From positions 1-6,111 of the forward strand of contig JACQFG010000182.1 of the NCBI GenBank assembly GCA_016200155.1: a stretch of DNA of 6,111 nucleotides, in the 5' to 3' direction. Position 1 is the stretch's first letter. Each line of letters starts with the position of its first letter. The translations under genes and the position numbers were made by a program. This DNA is from Planctomycetota bacterium (GTDB lineage Bacteria > Planctomycetota > Planctomycetia > Gemmatales > Gemmataceae). The notes below the pieces were generated by a model that saw nothing but the letters and a program-made list of their open reading frames with translations, had not been told where the DNA came from and did not search any database. Positions 1-5,856 of the stretch are shown in pieces.

Positions 1-684
1 ACGCTCATCATCGCCCACATGCTCAGCCTGAGCGGCGACACCATGATCATGATGCAGGCCGTCCTCGATACCAACTTCTGGCTCGCGACGCACGTCACCT
101 GCGTCACCCTCGGGTACACCATGGCGTTCGTCGCCGGGTTCATGGGCATCGCCTACATCGGCCTGGGCCTGTTCACCGACATGCTCCGCAAGGAAGGCTC
201 CGCGAACCTCGCCCGCATGACCTACGGCGTTTTGTGTGCGGGCATGTTCCTCAGCTTCGTCGGCACGGTGCTGGGCGGCTTGTGGGCCGACTACTCGTGG
301 GGCCGATTCTGGGGCTGGGACCCGAAGGAAAACGGCGCCCTGCTGATCGTCATCTGGATCGCGCTGATCCTGCACGCGCGCTGGGGCGGCCTGGTCAAGC
401 ATCGCGGCATCGCGGTCCTGAGCGTGCTGGGCATCATTATCACGTCGTGGTCGTGGTTCGGCACCAACTTCCTGGGCGTCGGCCTGCACGCCTACGGCGG
501 GGCCAAGGGCGGCGCGATGGCGGCGCTGATCCTGATCGACCTGGGTTTCCTGGCAATCGCGGGGGCCGGCTGCGTGCCGCTGCATCACTGGCAGAGTTTC
601 CGGCCGCTGAGCAGCCTGCCGCCGGTGCCGCCGGCCGGGCCGATCCCGCCGACGGGGATCACGGCGAAGCCGAAGCTGGCGTGA
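1..684 (+). CDS. ccsA: Cytochrome c biogenesis protein CcsA/CcsB (ResC) type, C-terminal part
   Basis: This is a partial gene: the frame is open from base 1 and ends at TGA 682-684, leaving 227 residues. The key evidence is the tryptophan-rich WWD haem-handling motif at bases 283-330, reading W-A-D-Y-S-W-G-R-F-W-G-W-D-P-K-E. Conserved histidines flank it: one in the segment WLATHV (bases 79-96), one in LILHAR, and one in GVGLHAYG (near base 487). These fit the axial and external haem-binding histidines of the System II haem lyase. At least five hydrophobic helices are visible, followed by a proline-rich tail. In this family the protein receives haem at the membrane and, with ResB/CcsB, attaches it to CXXCH motifs of apocytochromes c outside the membrane. 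The missing N-terminus could be more CcsA helices or a fused ResB domain; the window cannot tell. Naming (ccsA, ccsB, resC) varies between lineages. The ATG at 19 is only an internal methionine. Confidence 0.9.
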   Translation, partial: TLIIAHMLSLSGDTMIMMQAVLDTNFWLATHVTCVTLGYTMAFVAGFMGIAYIGLGLFTDMLRKEGSANLARMTYGVLCAGMFLSFVGTVLGGLWADYSWGRFWGWDPKENGALLIVIWIALILHARWGGLVKHRGIAVLSVLGIIITSWSWFGTNFLGVGLHAYGGAKGGAMAALILIDLGFLAIAGAGCVPLHHWQSFRPLSSLPPVPPAGPIPPTGITAKPKLA

Positions 685-695
685 CACGGCGCTGA

Positions 696-861
696 GGGTG
701 TGTGTAAAACTCGCAGGCGCAATGCAAGTCATTTGCGGCACGCCGGGTGTGTACCTGTGCGGGTGTGTGTAAAACTCGCAAGCGCCAGGCAAGTCATTTG
801 CGGCACGCCGGGTGTGGGACGGTGCGGGTGTGTGTAAAACTCGCAAGCGCCAGGCAAGTCA
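696..861. repeat. 65-bp direct tandem repeat, about 2.5 copies
   Basis: Three copies of a unit that starts GGGTGTGTGTAAAACTCGCA lie head to tail at 696-760, 761-825 and 826-861, so the period is exactly 65 bases. Copies 1 and 2 differ at 7 of 65 positions. Copies 2 and 3 are identical over the 36 bases that remain of copy 3. Each full unit holds a weak inverted repeat (GCAA-GTCAT-TTGC, with GCC and GGC further out), so a small hairpin per unit is possible. The array begins 12 bases after the ccsA stop and ends just upstream of the predicted promoter of the next operon. I see no coding potential that belongs to it. It could be a minisatellite, an expanded regulatory or protein-binding site, or a remnant of a dispersed repeat family. 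Confidence 0.93.
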
Positions 862-877
862 GCGGGTGTTTGCCGCC

Positions 878-905
878 TTGCGGACTCGCGATTTCCCGTT
901 ACAAT
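878..905 (+). promoter_or_regulatory. Putative sigma70-type promoter for the zinc-ribbon operon
   Basis: A TACAAT hexamer at 900-905 is a 5 of 6 match to the consensus -10 box TATAAT. Sixteen bases upstream, TTGCGG at 878-883 keeps the TTG core of a -35 box. Transcription would start near 911-913, giving a leader of about 42-44 bases before the ATG at 955. It lies between the tandem repeat and the first gene of the cassette, where a promoter would be expected. The -35 is weak, and the call rests on sequence resemblance alone. Confidence 0.5.
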
Positions 906-954
906 GAATCCAGTCAGTTGAGGCGACATCGCAATCCCAACGGTGGGCGTGGGT

Positions 955-1911
955 ATGCCAATCTCCGTCACGTGTCAGTGCGGCTCCAAGCTGGAGATCG
1001 ACGAGAAGTTTCTGGGCAAGGAGATCCCCTGCCCGGACTGTCATCGTCCGCTGCCGACCAGGGCGCCGGCCGCCGCCCCGCCGCCGCTCGAACTTCCCGA
1101 CTACAAGCGCACCAGCGGCCTCGCCGTCCTGAGTTTGACCCTCGCGCTCGTGGGGATGTTCACCATCGTCGGCACGATCGCCGCCATCGTCGTCGGCGTG
1201 TTCGCCCTGAAGGAAATCGCCGATTCCAAGAGGCTCGGCGGACTCGGCCTGGCCCGCGCCGGCATCGTCGTCGGGGCCGTCGGCACCTTCCTCACGCTCG
1301 CCATGTTCATCTCGCCCACCGTGCTCGGCATCGACCAACTGCTGCGCGAACTCGCCTACGCCGGCCGCATCCAGTACTCGACCAATCCGCATGCCGTCAC
1401 CACGCACACGCAGAAAGCCAACATCAAGCTCGAGCGCCCGGCGCGCAACTGGGCGACGCTCATCTCGCGCACCAACTCGCCCAAGAATTTCGACATCGAC
1501 GATCTGATCATCCTCAACATTCGCGAGGATGCGTTCATCGCCTGCCAGTGGATCGCCCTCGACGACCCTGCAACGGACGAAGAGGATCTGCTCAAGAAGG
1601 TCCTGGCCCGCTTTCACCGCTCGGAGCTGGTCAACGTGCTGGGCCGGCTGAACGACACCCCGCTGGGGCGCGAGGGAGTTATCGTCGAGCAAAAGATCGT
1701 CAAGGTGCTCGATTCGAAGAAGGAGGTTGACCGGAAGCAAGTCACCCTCGACCTGCGGCTGGCCGGCGTCGATCGGCGTTTTCTGATTCAATTTGCGCCC
1801 AAGGAGTTCGCCACTCCCGTCATTCTCGTCGGGGCGGCGCGGCGCAACGATTTCGAGCGCAAGAGACCGACGTTTGACAAGAACATCGCATCCAAAGAAG
1901 ATGAGCAATGA
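955..1911 (+). CDS. Zinc-ribbon membrane protein with DUF4190-like helices and a soluble C-terminal domain
   Basis: The product is 318 residues and its function is unknown. An N-terminal zinc ribbon is formed by C7-x-C9 and C26-x2-C29, with the typical K-L-E-I-D stretch between them. A proline/alanine-rich linker (about 34-48) leads to two hydrophobic helices at about 56-85 and 99-124. Their spacing and the short loop (A-L-K-E-I-A, then R-L-G-G-L-G-L-A-R-A-G) resemble the DUF4190 domain. Residues from about 125 to the end are soluble, mixed alpha/beta in appearance and charged; they resemble loosely the PsbP/DcrB-like folds that follow membrane anchors, but that is a weak guess. With two helices, both the ribbon and the C-terminal domain would be cytoplasmic. 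I chose ATG 955 because the in-frame GTG at 943 adds only four residues and the zinc-ribbon families usually begin just before the first cysteines. It overlaps the next gene by 4 bases (ATGA), which suggests translational coupling, and a promoter candidate lies upstream. Confidence 0.85.
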   Translation: MPISVTCQCGSKLEIDEKFLGKEIPCPDCHRPLPTRAPAAAPPPLELPDYKRTSGLAVLSLTLALVGMFTIVGTIAAIVVGVFALKEIADSKRLGGLGLARAGIVVGAVGTFLTLAMFISPTVLGIDQLLRELAYAGRIQYSTNPHAVTTHTQKANIKLERPARNWATLISRTNSPKNFDIDDLIILNIREDAFIACQWIALDDPATDEEDLLKKVLARFHRSELVNVLGRLNDTPLGREGVIVEQKIVKVLDSKKEVDRKQVTLDLRLAGVDRRFLIQFAPKEFATPVILVGAARRNDFERKRPTFDKNIASKEDEQ

Positions 1912-2669
1912 TCTGGTTTTCGTGCAAGAAGTGCAGCAAGACCCACAACCGGCCCGAAAGCTCGGCCGGGACGATGGTGTTCTGCGAATGCGGCCAGGGG
2001 CTGACCGTCCCATGGGAGAGCAGCGCCGCGCCGCCGGCAGCGCCGCCGATCGTCGCGTCGGCGCCGCGCGGACCTGACCTGGGGCCAATCCAGTTCGATC
2101 CGGTGACCATCGCCGGCGGCTCGGCCGCCACGCCGACGTCGCGATCCGGCGGCTCCGCAGCGAGTTCCTCGGCCTATGACGAAGACGATCGCAGCTACCG
2201 CCGGGGCCGCGGCGAAAAACGCGATCCCGATTTCTGCTTCAACCATCAGCGCCGGCCCAAGACGCAAGCCTGCGCCGAATGTGGGCAAGGCTTTTGCGCC
2301 GACTGCCTGGTCAAGTACCAGAACGGCATGTACTGCGGGCCGTGCAAGAACTTCCTGTCGCGCCGCACGGAGCTGCCGCCGACCGCGTCGTCGATCGCCA
2401 GCGCGAGCTTGATCATCTCGCTGATCGCCGGGCCGCTCACCATGTGCCTGCTGCTCTGGAAGCCCGAGAGCGACCCGTTTCGCATACTGAGCTGGCTGTC
2501 GCTGTTGCCTCAGGTCGTGGCGCTGGCTCTGGGCGCCTGGGCCCTGCGCGACGCGGAGAAGGAAAAGAAAGGCGGCGGCCAGTGGGTCGCCCTGAGCGGC
2601 GTCGCCGCGGCGTCGCTGACCTGCGTGCTGATGTTGTTGTTGAACCTGTTTGCGTCTCGGCTGGTTTAA
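1908..2669 (+). CDS. Membrane protein with zinc ribbon, B-box-like zinc finger and three helices
   Basis: The product is 253 residues and its function is unknown. Residues 1-32 carry a zinc ribbon (C6-x2-C9 and C26-x-C28). A low-complexity linker rich in alanine, proline and serine runs from about 38 to 90, followed by a short acidic then basic stretch. Residues 110-146 hold eight zinc ligands, C110-x2-H113-x8-C122-x2-C125-x4-C130-x2-C133-x9-C143-x2-C146, which fits the B-box zinc finger pattern binding two zinc ions. Three hydrophobic helices follow at about 161-184, 193-213 and 226-248, giving a cytoplasmic N-terminus and an outward C-terminus. The start overlaps the previous stop in ATGA, and a purine-rich AAAGAAG lies a few bases upstream as a possible ribosome binding site. 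In eukaryotes B-boxes mediate protein contacts; in bacterial membrane proteins of this shape the role is not established. A cytoplasmic sensing or scaffolding role is only inference. Confidence 0.85.
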   Translation: MIWFSCKKCSKTHNRPESSAGTMVFCECGQGLTVPWESSAAPPAAPPIVASAPRGPDLGPIQFDPVTIAGGSAATPTSRSGGSAASSSAYDEDDRSYRRGRGEKRDPDFCFNHQRRPKTQACAECGQGFCADCLVKYQNGMYCGPCKNFLSRRTELPPTASSIASASLIISLIAGPLTMCLLLWKPESDPFRILSWLSLLPQVVALALGAWALRDAEKEKKGGGQWVALSGVAAASLTCVLMLLLNLFASRLV

Positions 2670-2700
2670 ATGTCGTCGTCAGAAACCTTTTGATGCTCCC

Positions 2701-3300
2701 ATGATTGAATGCCCCTATTGCTATCGTGTCTTTCGTCAGCCGCCGGAGAAACTCGGTGCGCGCTGCCCGAAGTGCAAGATGCCTCTCTACGAGGATCCGT
2801 CCAAGCGCCGCAAGACGCCGGACAAGGATTACGGCCATTGCACCCAGCATCCCGACGCGCCGGCGCTGATGACGTGTACGCGCTGCAACACGCCGATGTG
2901 CCAGACCTGCCGGACGCGCTGGCACGAGGAGCCGGTCTGCCCGCGCTGCGTGGATGAATCGATTGCCGACGACGAGCCGAGTCCGCGCGAGGCGCTGGTG
3001 CAGATGAAGCACGCCTGGTTCAGCGTGATCCTCGGGGCGATCGGCTGGATCGCGCTCTTGATCACGATTGCCCCGCTTGCGACGTTTCACAACGGCCAGG
3101 TCCACGGGGGCATCAAGTTCCTCACGTATTTCTTGTTCCTGGGCAGCTTCCTGCCGGCCGTCTTCGGACTGGGCTGCGCCGTGTCGGCCGTCCGGCTTCG
3201 CGGCGACTTCGGTAAGCTCGCGACCTGCGGCCTCGTCGGCGCCGGCGCACAACTGGGCCTCGCGATCGGCGTCATCATCGTCAATCTCTGGCACAACTGA
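2701..3300 (+). CDS. Membrane protein with zinc ribbon, B-box-like zinc finger and three helices (paralogue-like)
   Basis: The product is 199 residues and its function is unknown. It starts with a compact zinc ribbon (C4-x2-C7 and C22-x2-C25). A short basic linker containing K-R-R-K leads to a B-box-like finger at residues 47-83, with ligands C47, H50, C59, C62, C67, C70, C80 and C83. The spacing is identical to that in the preceding gene. Three hydrophobic helices follow at about 105-127, 138-164 and 173-197. Compared with its neighbour it lacks the long low-complexity linker. I chose ATG 2701 because the ribbon begins three residues later; an in-frame TTG at 2650 would overlap the upstream gene and add 17 unrelated residues. 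No clear Shine-Dalgarno sequence precedes it. It lies 31 bases after the previous stop and is probably the last gene of the operon, since a long inverted repeat follows 22 bases after its stop. Confidence 0.85.
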   Translation: MIECPYCYRVFRQPPEKLGARCPKCKMPLYEDPSKRRKTPDKDYGHCTQHPDAPALMTCTRCNTPMCQTCRTRWHEEPVCPRCVDESIADDEPSPREALVQMKHAWFSVILGAIGWIALLITIAPLATFHNGQVHGGIKFLTYFLFLGSFLPAVFGLGCAVSAVRLRGDFGKLATCGLVGAGAQLGLAIGVIIVNLWHN

Positions 3301-3322
3301 GTGAATCCGGCGCCCCGCAAAC

Positions 3323-3383
3323 TCCGAGCCGGAGCGCCAGCGAAGGGCACGAGCGGCGCCCTTCGCTGGCGCTCCGGCTCGGA
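3323..3383. repeat. Perfect inverted repeat, 26-bp arms, 9-base loop, upstream of ligA
   Basis: The left arm at 3323-3348 (begins TCCGAGCCGGAGCG) is the exact reverse complement of the right arm at 3358-3383; the loop is ACGAGCGGC. A further four-base pairing (GGCG at 3309-3312 with CGCC at 3384-3387) is possible outside the main stem. It sits 22 bases after the stop of the zinc-ribbon operon and 35 bases before the ligA ATG. An RNA copy would form a very stable hairpin and could stop or attenuate transcription, or protect the 3' end of the upstream message. No T-run follows the stem on either strand, so it is not a classical intrinsic terminator. Its perfection and length also suit a short palindromic mobile or REP-like element. 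Confidence 0.95.
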
Positions 3384-3418
3384 CGCCAAAAAATGTGATC
3401 GAACCCGTCGAGACCGCC

Positions 3419-5434
3419 ATGACCAATGTCAAGAAACGCATCGACGAGCTGCGCACGCAGATCGATAACCACAACCACCGATATTACGTCGATGCCAGCC
3501 CCGAGATCTCCGACCGCGACTTCGATCGGCTGCTCGAAGAGCTGAAATCCCTCGAGGAGCAGCATCCCGATCTGCTCACCGCCGACAGTCCCACGCAGCG
3601 CGTCGGCGGCAAGCCGATCGCCGGCTTCGTCACCGTTCGCCATCGCGAGCCGATGCTGTCGATCGACAATTCCTACAGCGCCGACGACCTGCGCGAATTC
3701 GACAAGCGCATCCGCAAACTGCTGGGCGGCGAGCCGGTGACCTATGTCGTCGAGCTGAAGATCGACGGCGTGGCGATGTCGCTGACCTACGACGACGGCG
3801 TCTTCACCACCGGCGCCACCCGCGGCGACGGCGAACAGGGTGACGATGTCACCCACAACATCAGGACGATTGGCGATGTCCCGCTCAAGCTGCCCGAAGC
3901 GTTGCCGCATTTCGAAGCCCGCGGTGAAGTCTACATGACGCGCGCCGCGTTTGCGGCCAACAATCGTCGGCGCATCGCGGAGGGGGACGAGCCGGCGGCA
4001 AACCCCCGCAACTTCGCTGCCGGCTCGCTCAAGCTGCTCGATCCCAAGGAATCCCGCAAACGCCGGCTGCAGTTCTTTGCTTATGCCCTCGGACCTTGCG
4101 AGGGCGTGACTGTCAAGTCGCACCTCGAATCGCTTGATCTGCTCAGACGATTCGGCTTTCAGATCAGTCCGAACATCGAGGCATTCGACACGATCGACGC
4201 CGTGATCGACTACTGCAATAGCTGGGCGACGAAACGCCACGACCTGGGCTACGAGACCGACGGCATGGTCATCAAGGTCAACGATTTCGCCCAGCGCAAA
4301 CGGCTCGGCACGACCTCGAAGTCGCCGCGCTGGGTGATCGCCTACAAGTTCGCCGCCGAGCAGGGGATGACCAAGCTCGTCAGCATCGACTTGCAGGTCG
4401 GCAAGCTCGGCACGCTGACGCCGGTCGCCAATCTCGAGCCGGTGAAGCTCGCGGGCACCACCGTCAGCCGGGCGAGTTTGCACAACGCCGACTTCATCGA
4501 GGCGAAGGACATCCGCGTCGGCGACATGGTGGTCGTCGAGAAGGCGGGTGAGATCATTCCGTACGTGGTGCGCTCCGAGCCGGAGGCACGCACCGGCAGC
4601 GAGAAGGTGATCCAGTTTCCCACGGCCTGTCCGGCCTGCGGCAGCCCGGTCGAGCGCGACAAGAACGGCGTCTTCTACCGCTGTACCGGCGGACGCAAAT
4701 GCACCGGCCAGATCAAGGAAGTCTTGCGCGCCTTTGCACGCCGCAGCGCCATGGACATCGAAGGGCTGGGCGAGAAGATCATCGAACAGCTCGTCGATGC
4801 GGGGCTCGTCAACGGCATTCCCGACCTCTATCGGCTCACGCTCGATGGCCTCGTCGCCCTGGAACGCATGGGCAAGAAGTCGGCGCAGAACCTGCTCGAC
4901 GGCATCGCCGCCAGCAAGGAGCGCGGCCTGGCCCGACTGCTCGCCGGCCTGGCGATTCCGCACGTCGGCGACAGCGTGGCCGACCTGCTCGCCAACGAGT
5001 TCGGCGATGTCGAAGCACTGACGAGCGCCAGCGCGGACCGCCTGAACGAAATCCCCGGCATCGGCCCGATCATGGCGCAAGCGATCCACGAATTCTTTCA
5101 AGACGACCACAATCGCCGCATCGTCGACGACCTGCGAGCCCTGGGCGTGAAACTCGCGCAGGACCAAAGGCCCAGCCCCGCACAGACCGGCGGCGTCGAT
5201 CTGACCGGCAAGACGTTCGTCGTCACCGGCACCCTTGCCCGCTACTCACGCGAAGACATCGAGGCCCTCATCCGCCAGCTCGGCGGCAAGCCCACGGGCA
5301 GCGTCTCGAATAACACCAGCTTCCTCATCGCCGGCGAAAAAGCCGGCAGCAAGCTCGACAAGGCCAAACAGCTCGGTGTGACGGTGCTGACGGAAGATGA
5401 GTTTGACAAATTGATTGCGAAGGAATCGGGCTGA
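3419..5434 (+). CDS. ligA: NAD-dependent DNA ligase
   Basis: The enzyme seals 5'-phosphate/3'-hydroxyl nicks in duplex DNA using NAD+, joining Okazaki fragments and finishing excision repair. The product is 671 residues, the same as E. coli LigA, and every domain is present. The Ia (NMN-binding) domain covers about 1-65, with Y22, Y23, D32, F35 and D36. The adenylation domain has the lysine nucleophile K114 in E-L-K-I-D-G (codon 3758-3760), then T-R-G-D-G, A-R-G-E-V-Y, the D-G-M-V-I-K-V motif and Y-K-F-A-A-E. An OB fold follows, then a zinc finger with C404, C407, C422 and C428 at exactly the E. coli spacing. Helix-hairpin-helix repeats (including E-I-P-G-I-G-P) run to about 580, and a C-terminal BRCT domain spans about 591-671. 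I chose ATG 3419 because it gives the family start and length; a GTG at 3395 would add eight residues. No strong Shine-Dalgarno sequence or promoter is visible upstream. The gene appears intact and functional. Confidence 0.98.
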   Translation: MTNVKKRIDELRTQIDNHNHRYYVDASPEISDRDFDRLLEELKSLEEQHPDLLTADSPTQRVGGKPIAGFVTVRHREPMLSIDNSYSADDLREFDKRIRKLLGGEPVTYVVELKIDGVAMSLTYDDGVFTTGATRGDGEQGDDVTHNIRTIGDVPLKLPEALPHFEARGEVYMTRAAFAANNRRRIAEGDEPAANPRNFAAGSLKLLDPKESRKRRLQFFAYALGPCEGVTVKSHLESLDLLRRFGFQISPNIEAFDTIDAVIDYCNSWATKRHDLGYETDGMVIKVNDFAQRKRLGTTSKSPRWVIAYKFAAEQGMTKLVSIDLQVGKLGTLTPVANLEPVKLAGTTVSRASLHNADFIEAKDIRVGDMVVVEKAGEIIPYVVRSEPEARTGSEKVIQFPTACPACGSPVERDKNGVFYRCTGGRKCTGQIKEVLRAFARRSAMDIEGLGEKIIEQLVDAGLVNGIPDLYRLTLDGLVALERMGKKSAQNLLDGIAASKERGLARLLAGLAIPHVGDSVADLLANEFGDVEALTSASADRLNEIPGIGPIMAQAIHEFFQDDHNRRIVDDLRALGVKLAQDQRPSPAQTGGVDLTGKTFVVTGTLARYSREDIEALIRQLGGKPTGSVSNNTSFLIAGEKAGSKLDKAKQLGVTVLTEDEFDKLIAKESG

Positions 5435-5448
5435 CCTAGTCCAAAGTC

Positions 5449-5529
5449 ACGGTAGCCGCAGGCTTTAGCCTGCGGCCTTTCCGCTCCATCCAGGACCAGC
5501 GGCCGCAGGCTAAAGCCTGCGGCTACCGT
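5449..5529. repeat. Perfect inverted repeat, 29-bp arms, each arm itself palindromic
   Basis: The left arm at 5449-5477 (begins ACGGTAGCCGCAGGC) is the exact reverse complement of the right arm at 5501-5529, with a 23-base loop. Each arm also contains its own hairpin: GCCGCAGGC, TTTA, GCCTGCGGC in the left arm and its complement in the right. The element can therefore fold as one long stem or as two short hairpins. It starts 15 bases after the ligA stop, between ligA and the convergent - strand PAP2 remnant, so it may end transcripts from both sides. There is no T-run, so intrinsic termination is not clear. Paired palindromes facing each other are typical of REP/BIME-type or MITE-like dispersed repeats; I believe similar TAGCCGCAGGC-type repeats are frequent in planctomycete genomes, but this is from memory. 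Confidence 0.95.
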
Positions 5530-5545
5530 CACGAACTCTTACGGA

Positions 5546-5828
5546 TCAGTACTGCAACAGCACGCCCATGCCCACGCCGTTCGGAAACGCCATCGGGATA
5601 ATGCGGCAGCGGCTGTCCGGGCTCTCCGTTTGATTGACCGCCTCGACCGCGAGATAGGCGATCGACCAGCCCAGCACCACCTGCGAAAAGTAGTGATCGT
5701 CCGTGTGCATGCGCGACCAGGCCGGGCCAAGCGAGCTGGCGACCATCAGCGCCTTCAGTGCATACGAATCGGTCATCGACGCGACCGTCACCTATTTCCC
5801 GCACGGATTGAGCATGTCCGCGCAGGAA
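5546..5828 (-). pseudogene. PAP2-family phosphatase remnant, frameshifted and missing its N-terminal part
   Basis: Reading down the - strand, the frame from 5791 to the TGA at 5548-5546 encodes 81 residues. It contains a PAP2 motif 3-like segment, S-R-M-H-T-D-D-H-Y-F-S-Q-V-V-L-G, followed by a hydrophobic helix and a C-terminal end, F-P-N-G-V-G-M-G-V-L-L-Q-Y. The motif keeps the arginine and histidine (SR-x5-H), but the usual aspartate three residues later is glutamine. An in-frame TAG (5794-5792) sits directly before this frame. In the next frame, bases 5828-5793 read F-L-R-G-H-A-Q-S-V-R-E-I, which aligns with motif 2 (F-P-S-G-H-A) at about the expected place. Removing the single G opposite position 5792 joins the two frames. 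The PS of the motif has become LR, and no earlier part (motif 1, first helices) is visible before the neighbouring gene at 5857. Intact family members are membrane or secreted phosphatases acting on lipid phosphates or similar esters. A sequencing error could explain the frameshift but not the missing N-terminus. Confidence 0.68.
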
Positions 5829-5856
5829 TCGGCGACAGGTGAGCACGGCGCTAGCT

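Noticed and set aside
19..684. ATG at 19 as the true start of the ccsA-like gene
   Set aside because: The frame is open to base 1 and the family needs more sequence before this point, so the gene is cut by the window edge.
696..861. The tandem repeat as a short CRISPR array
   Set aside because: The whole 65-base unit repeats, so there are no unique spacers between repeats, and no cas genes are present.
747..1730. A 327-codon + strand frame overlapping the first zinc-ribbon gene
   Set aside because: It runs through the tandem repeat and then reads the zinc-ribbon gene out of frame, giving a histidine/arginine-rich product typical of a shifted frame.
859..2088. A 409-codon open frame on the - strand opposite the first zinc-ribbon gene, and a 345-codon one at 2437-3474
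   Set aside because: Both are antisense shadows of + strand genes with clear motifs; the translations are arginine-rich and show no family resemblance.
2670..2693. A seven-codon open frame (M-S-S-S-E-T-F) in the gap between the second and third cassette genes
   Set aside because: It begins right at the upstream stop and ends just before the next start, so it could be a coupling leader, but it is too short to separate from chance and has no ribosome binding site.
3323..3383. The two long inverted repeats as classical intrinsic terminators
   Set aside because: Neither stem is followed by a T-run on either strand. They are listed as repeats, with termination only a possibility.
3281..5167. A 628-codon open frame on the - strand opposite ligA
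   Set aside because: It lies entirely against a certain gene, its translation is rich in low-complexity D, V, A and R with no domain, and long stop-free antisense frames are expected in GC-rich DNA with strong codon bias.
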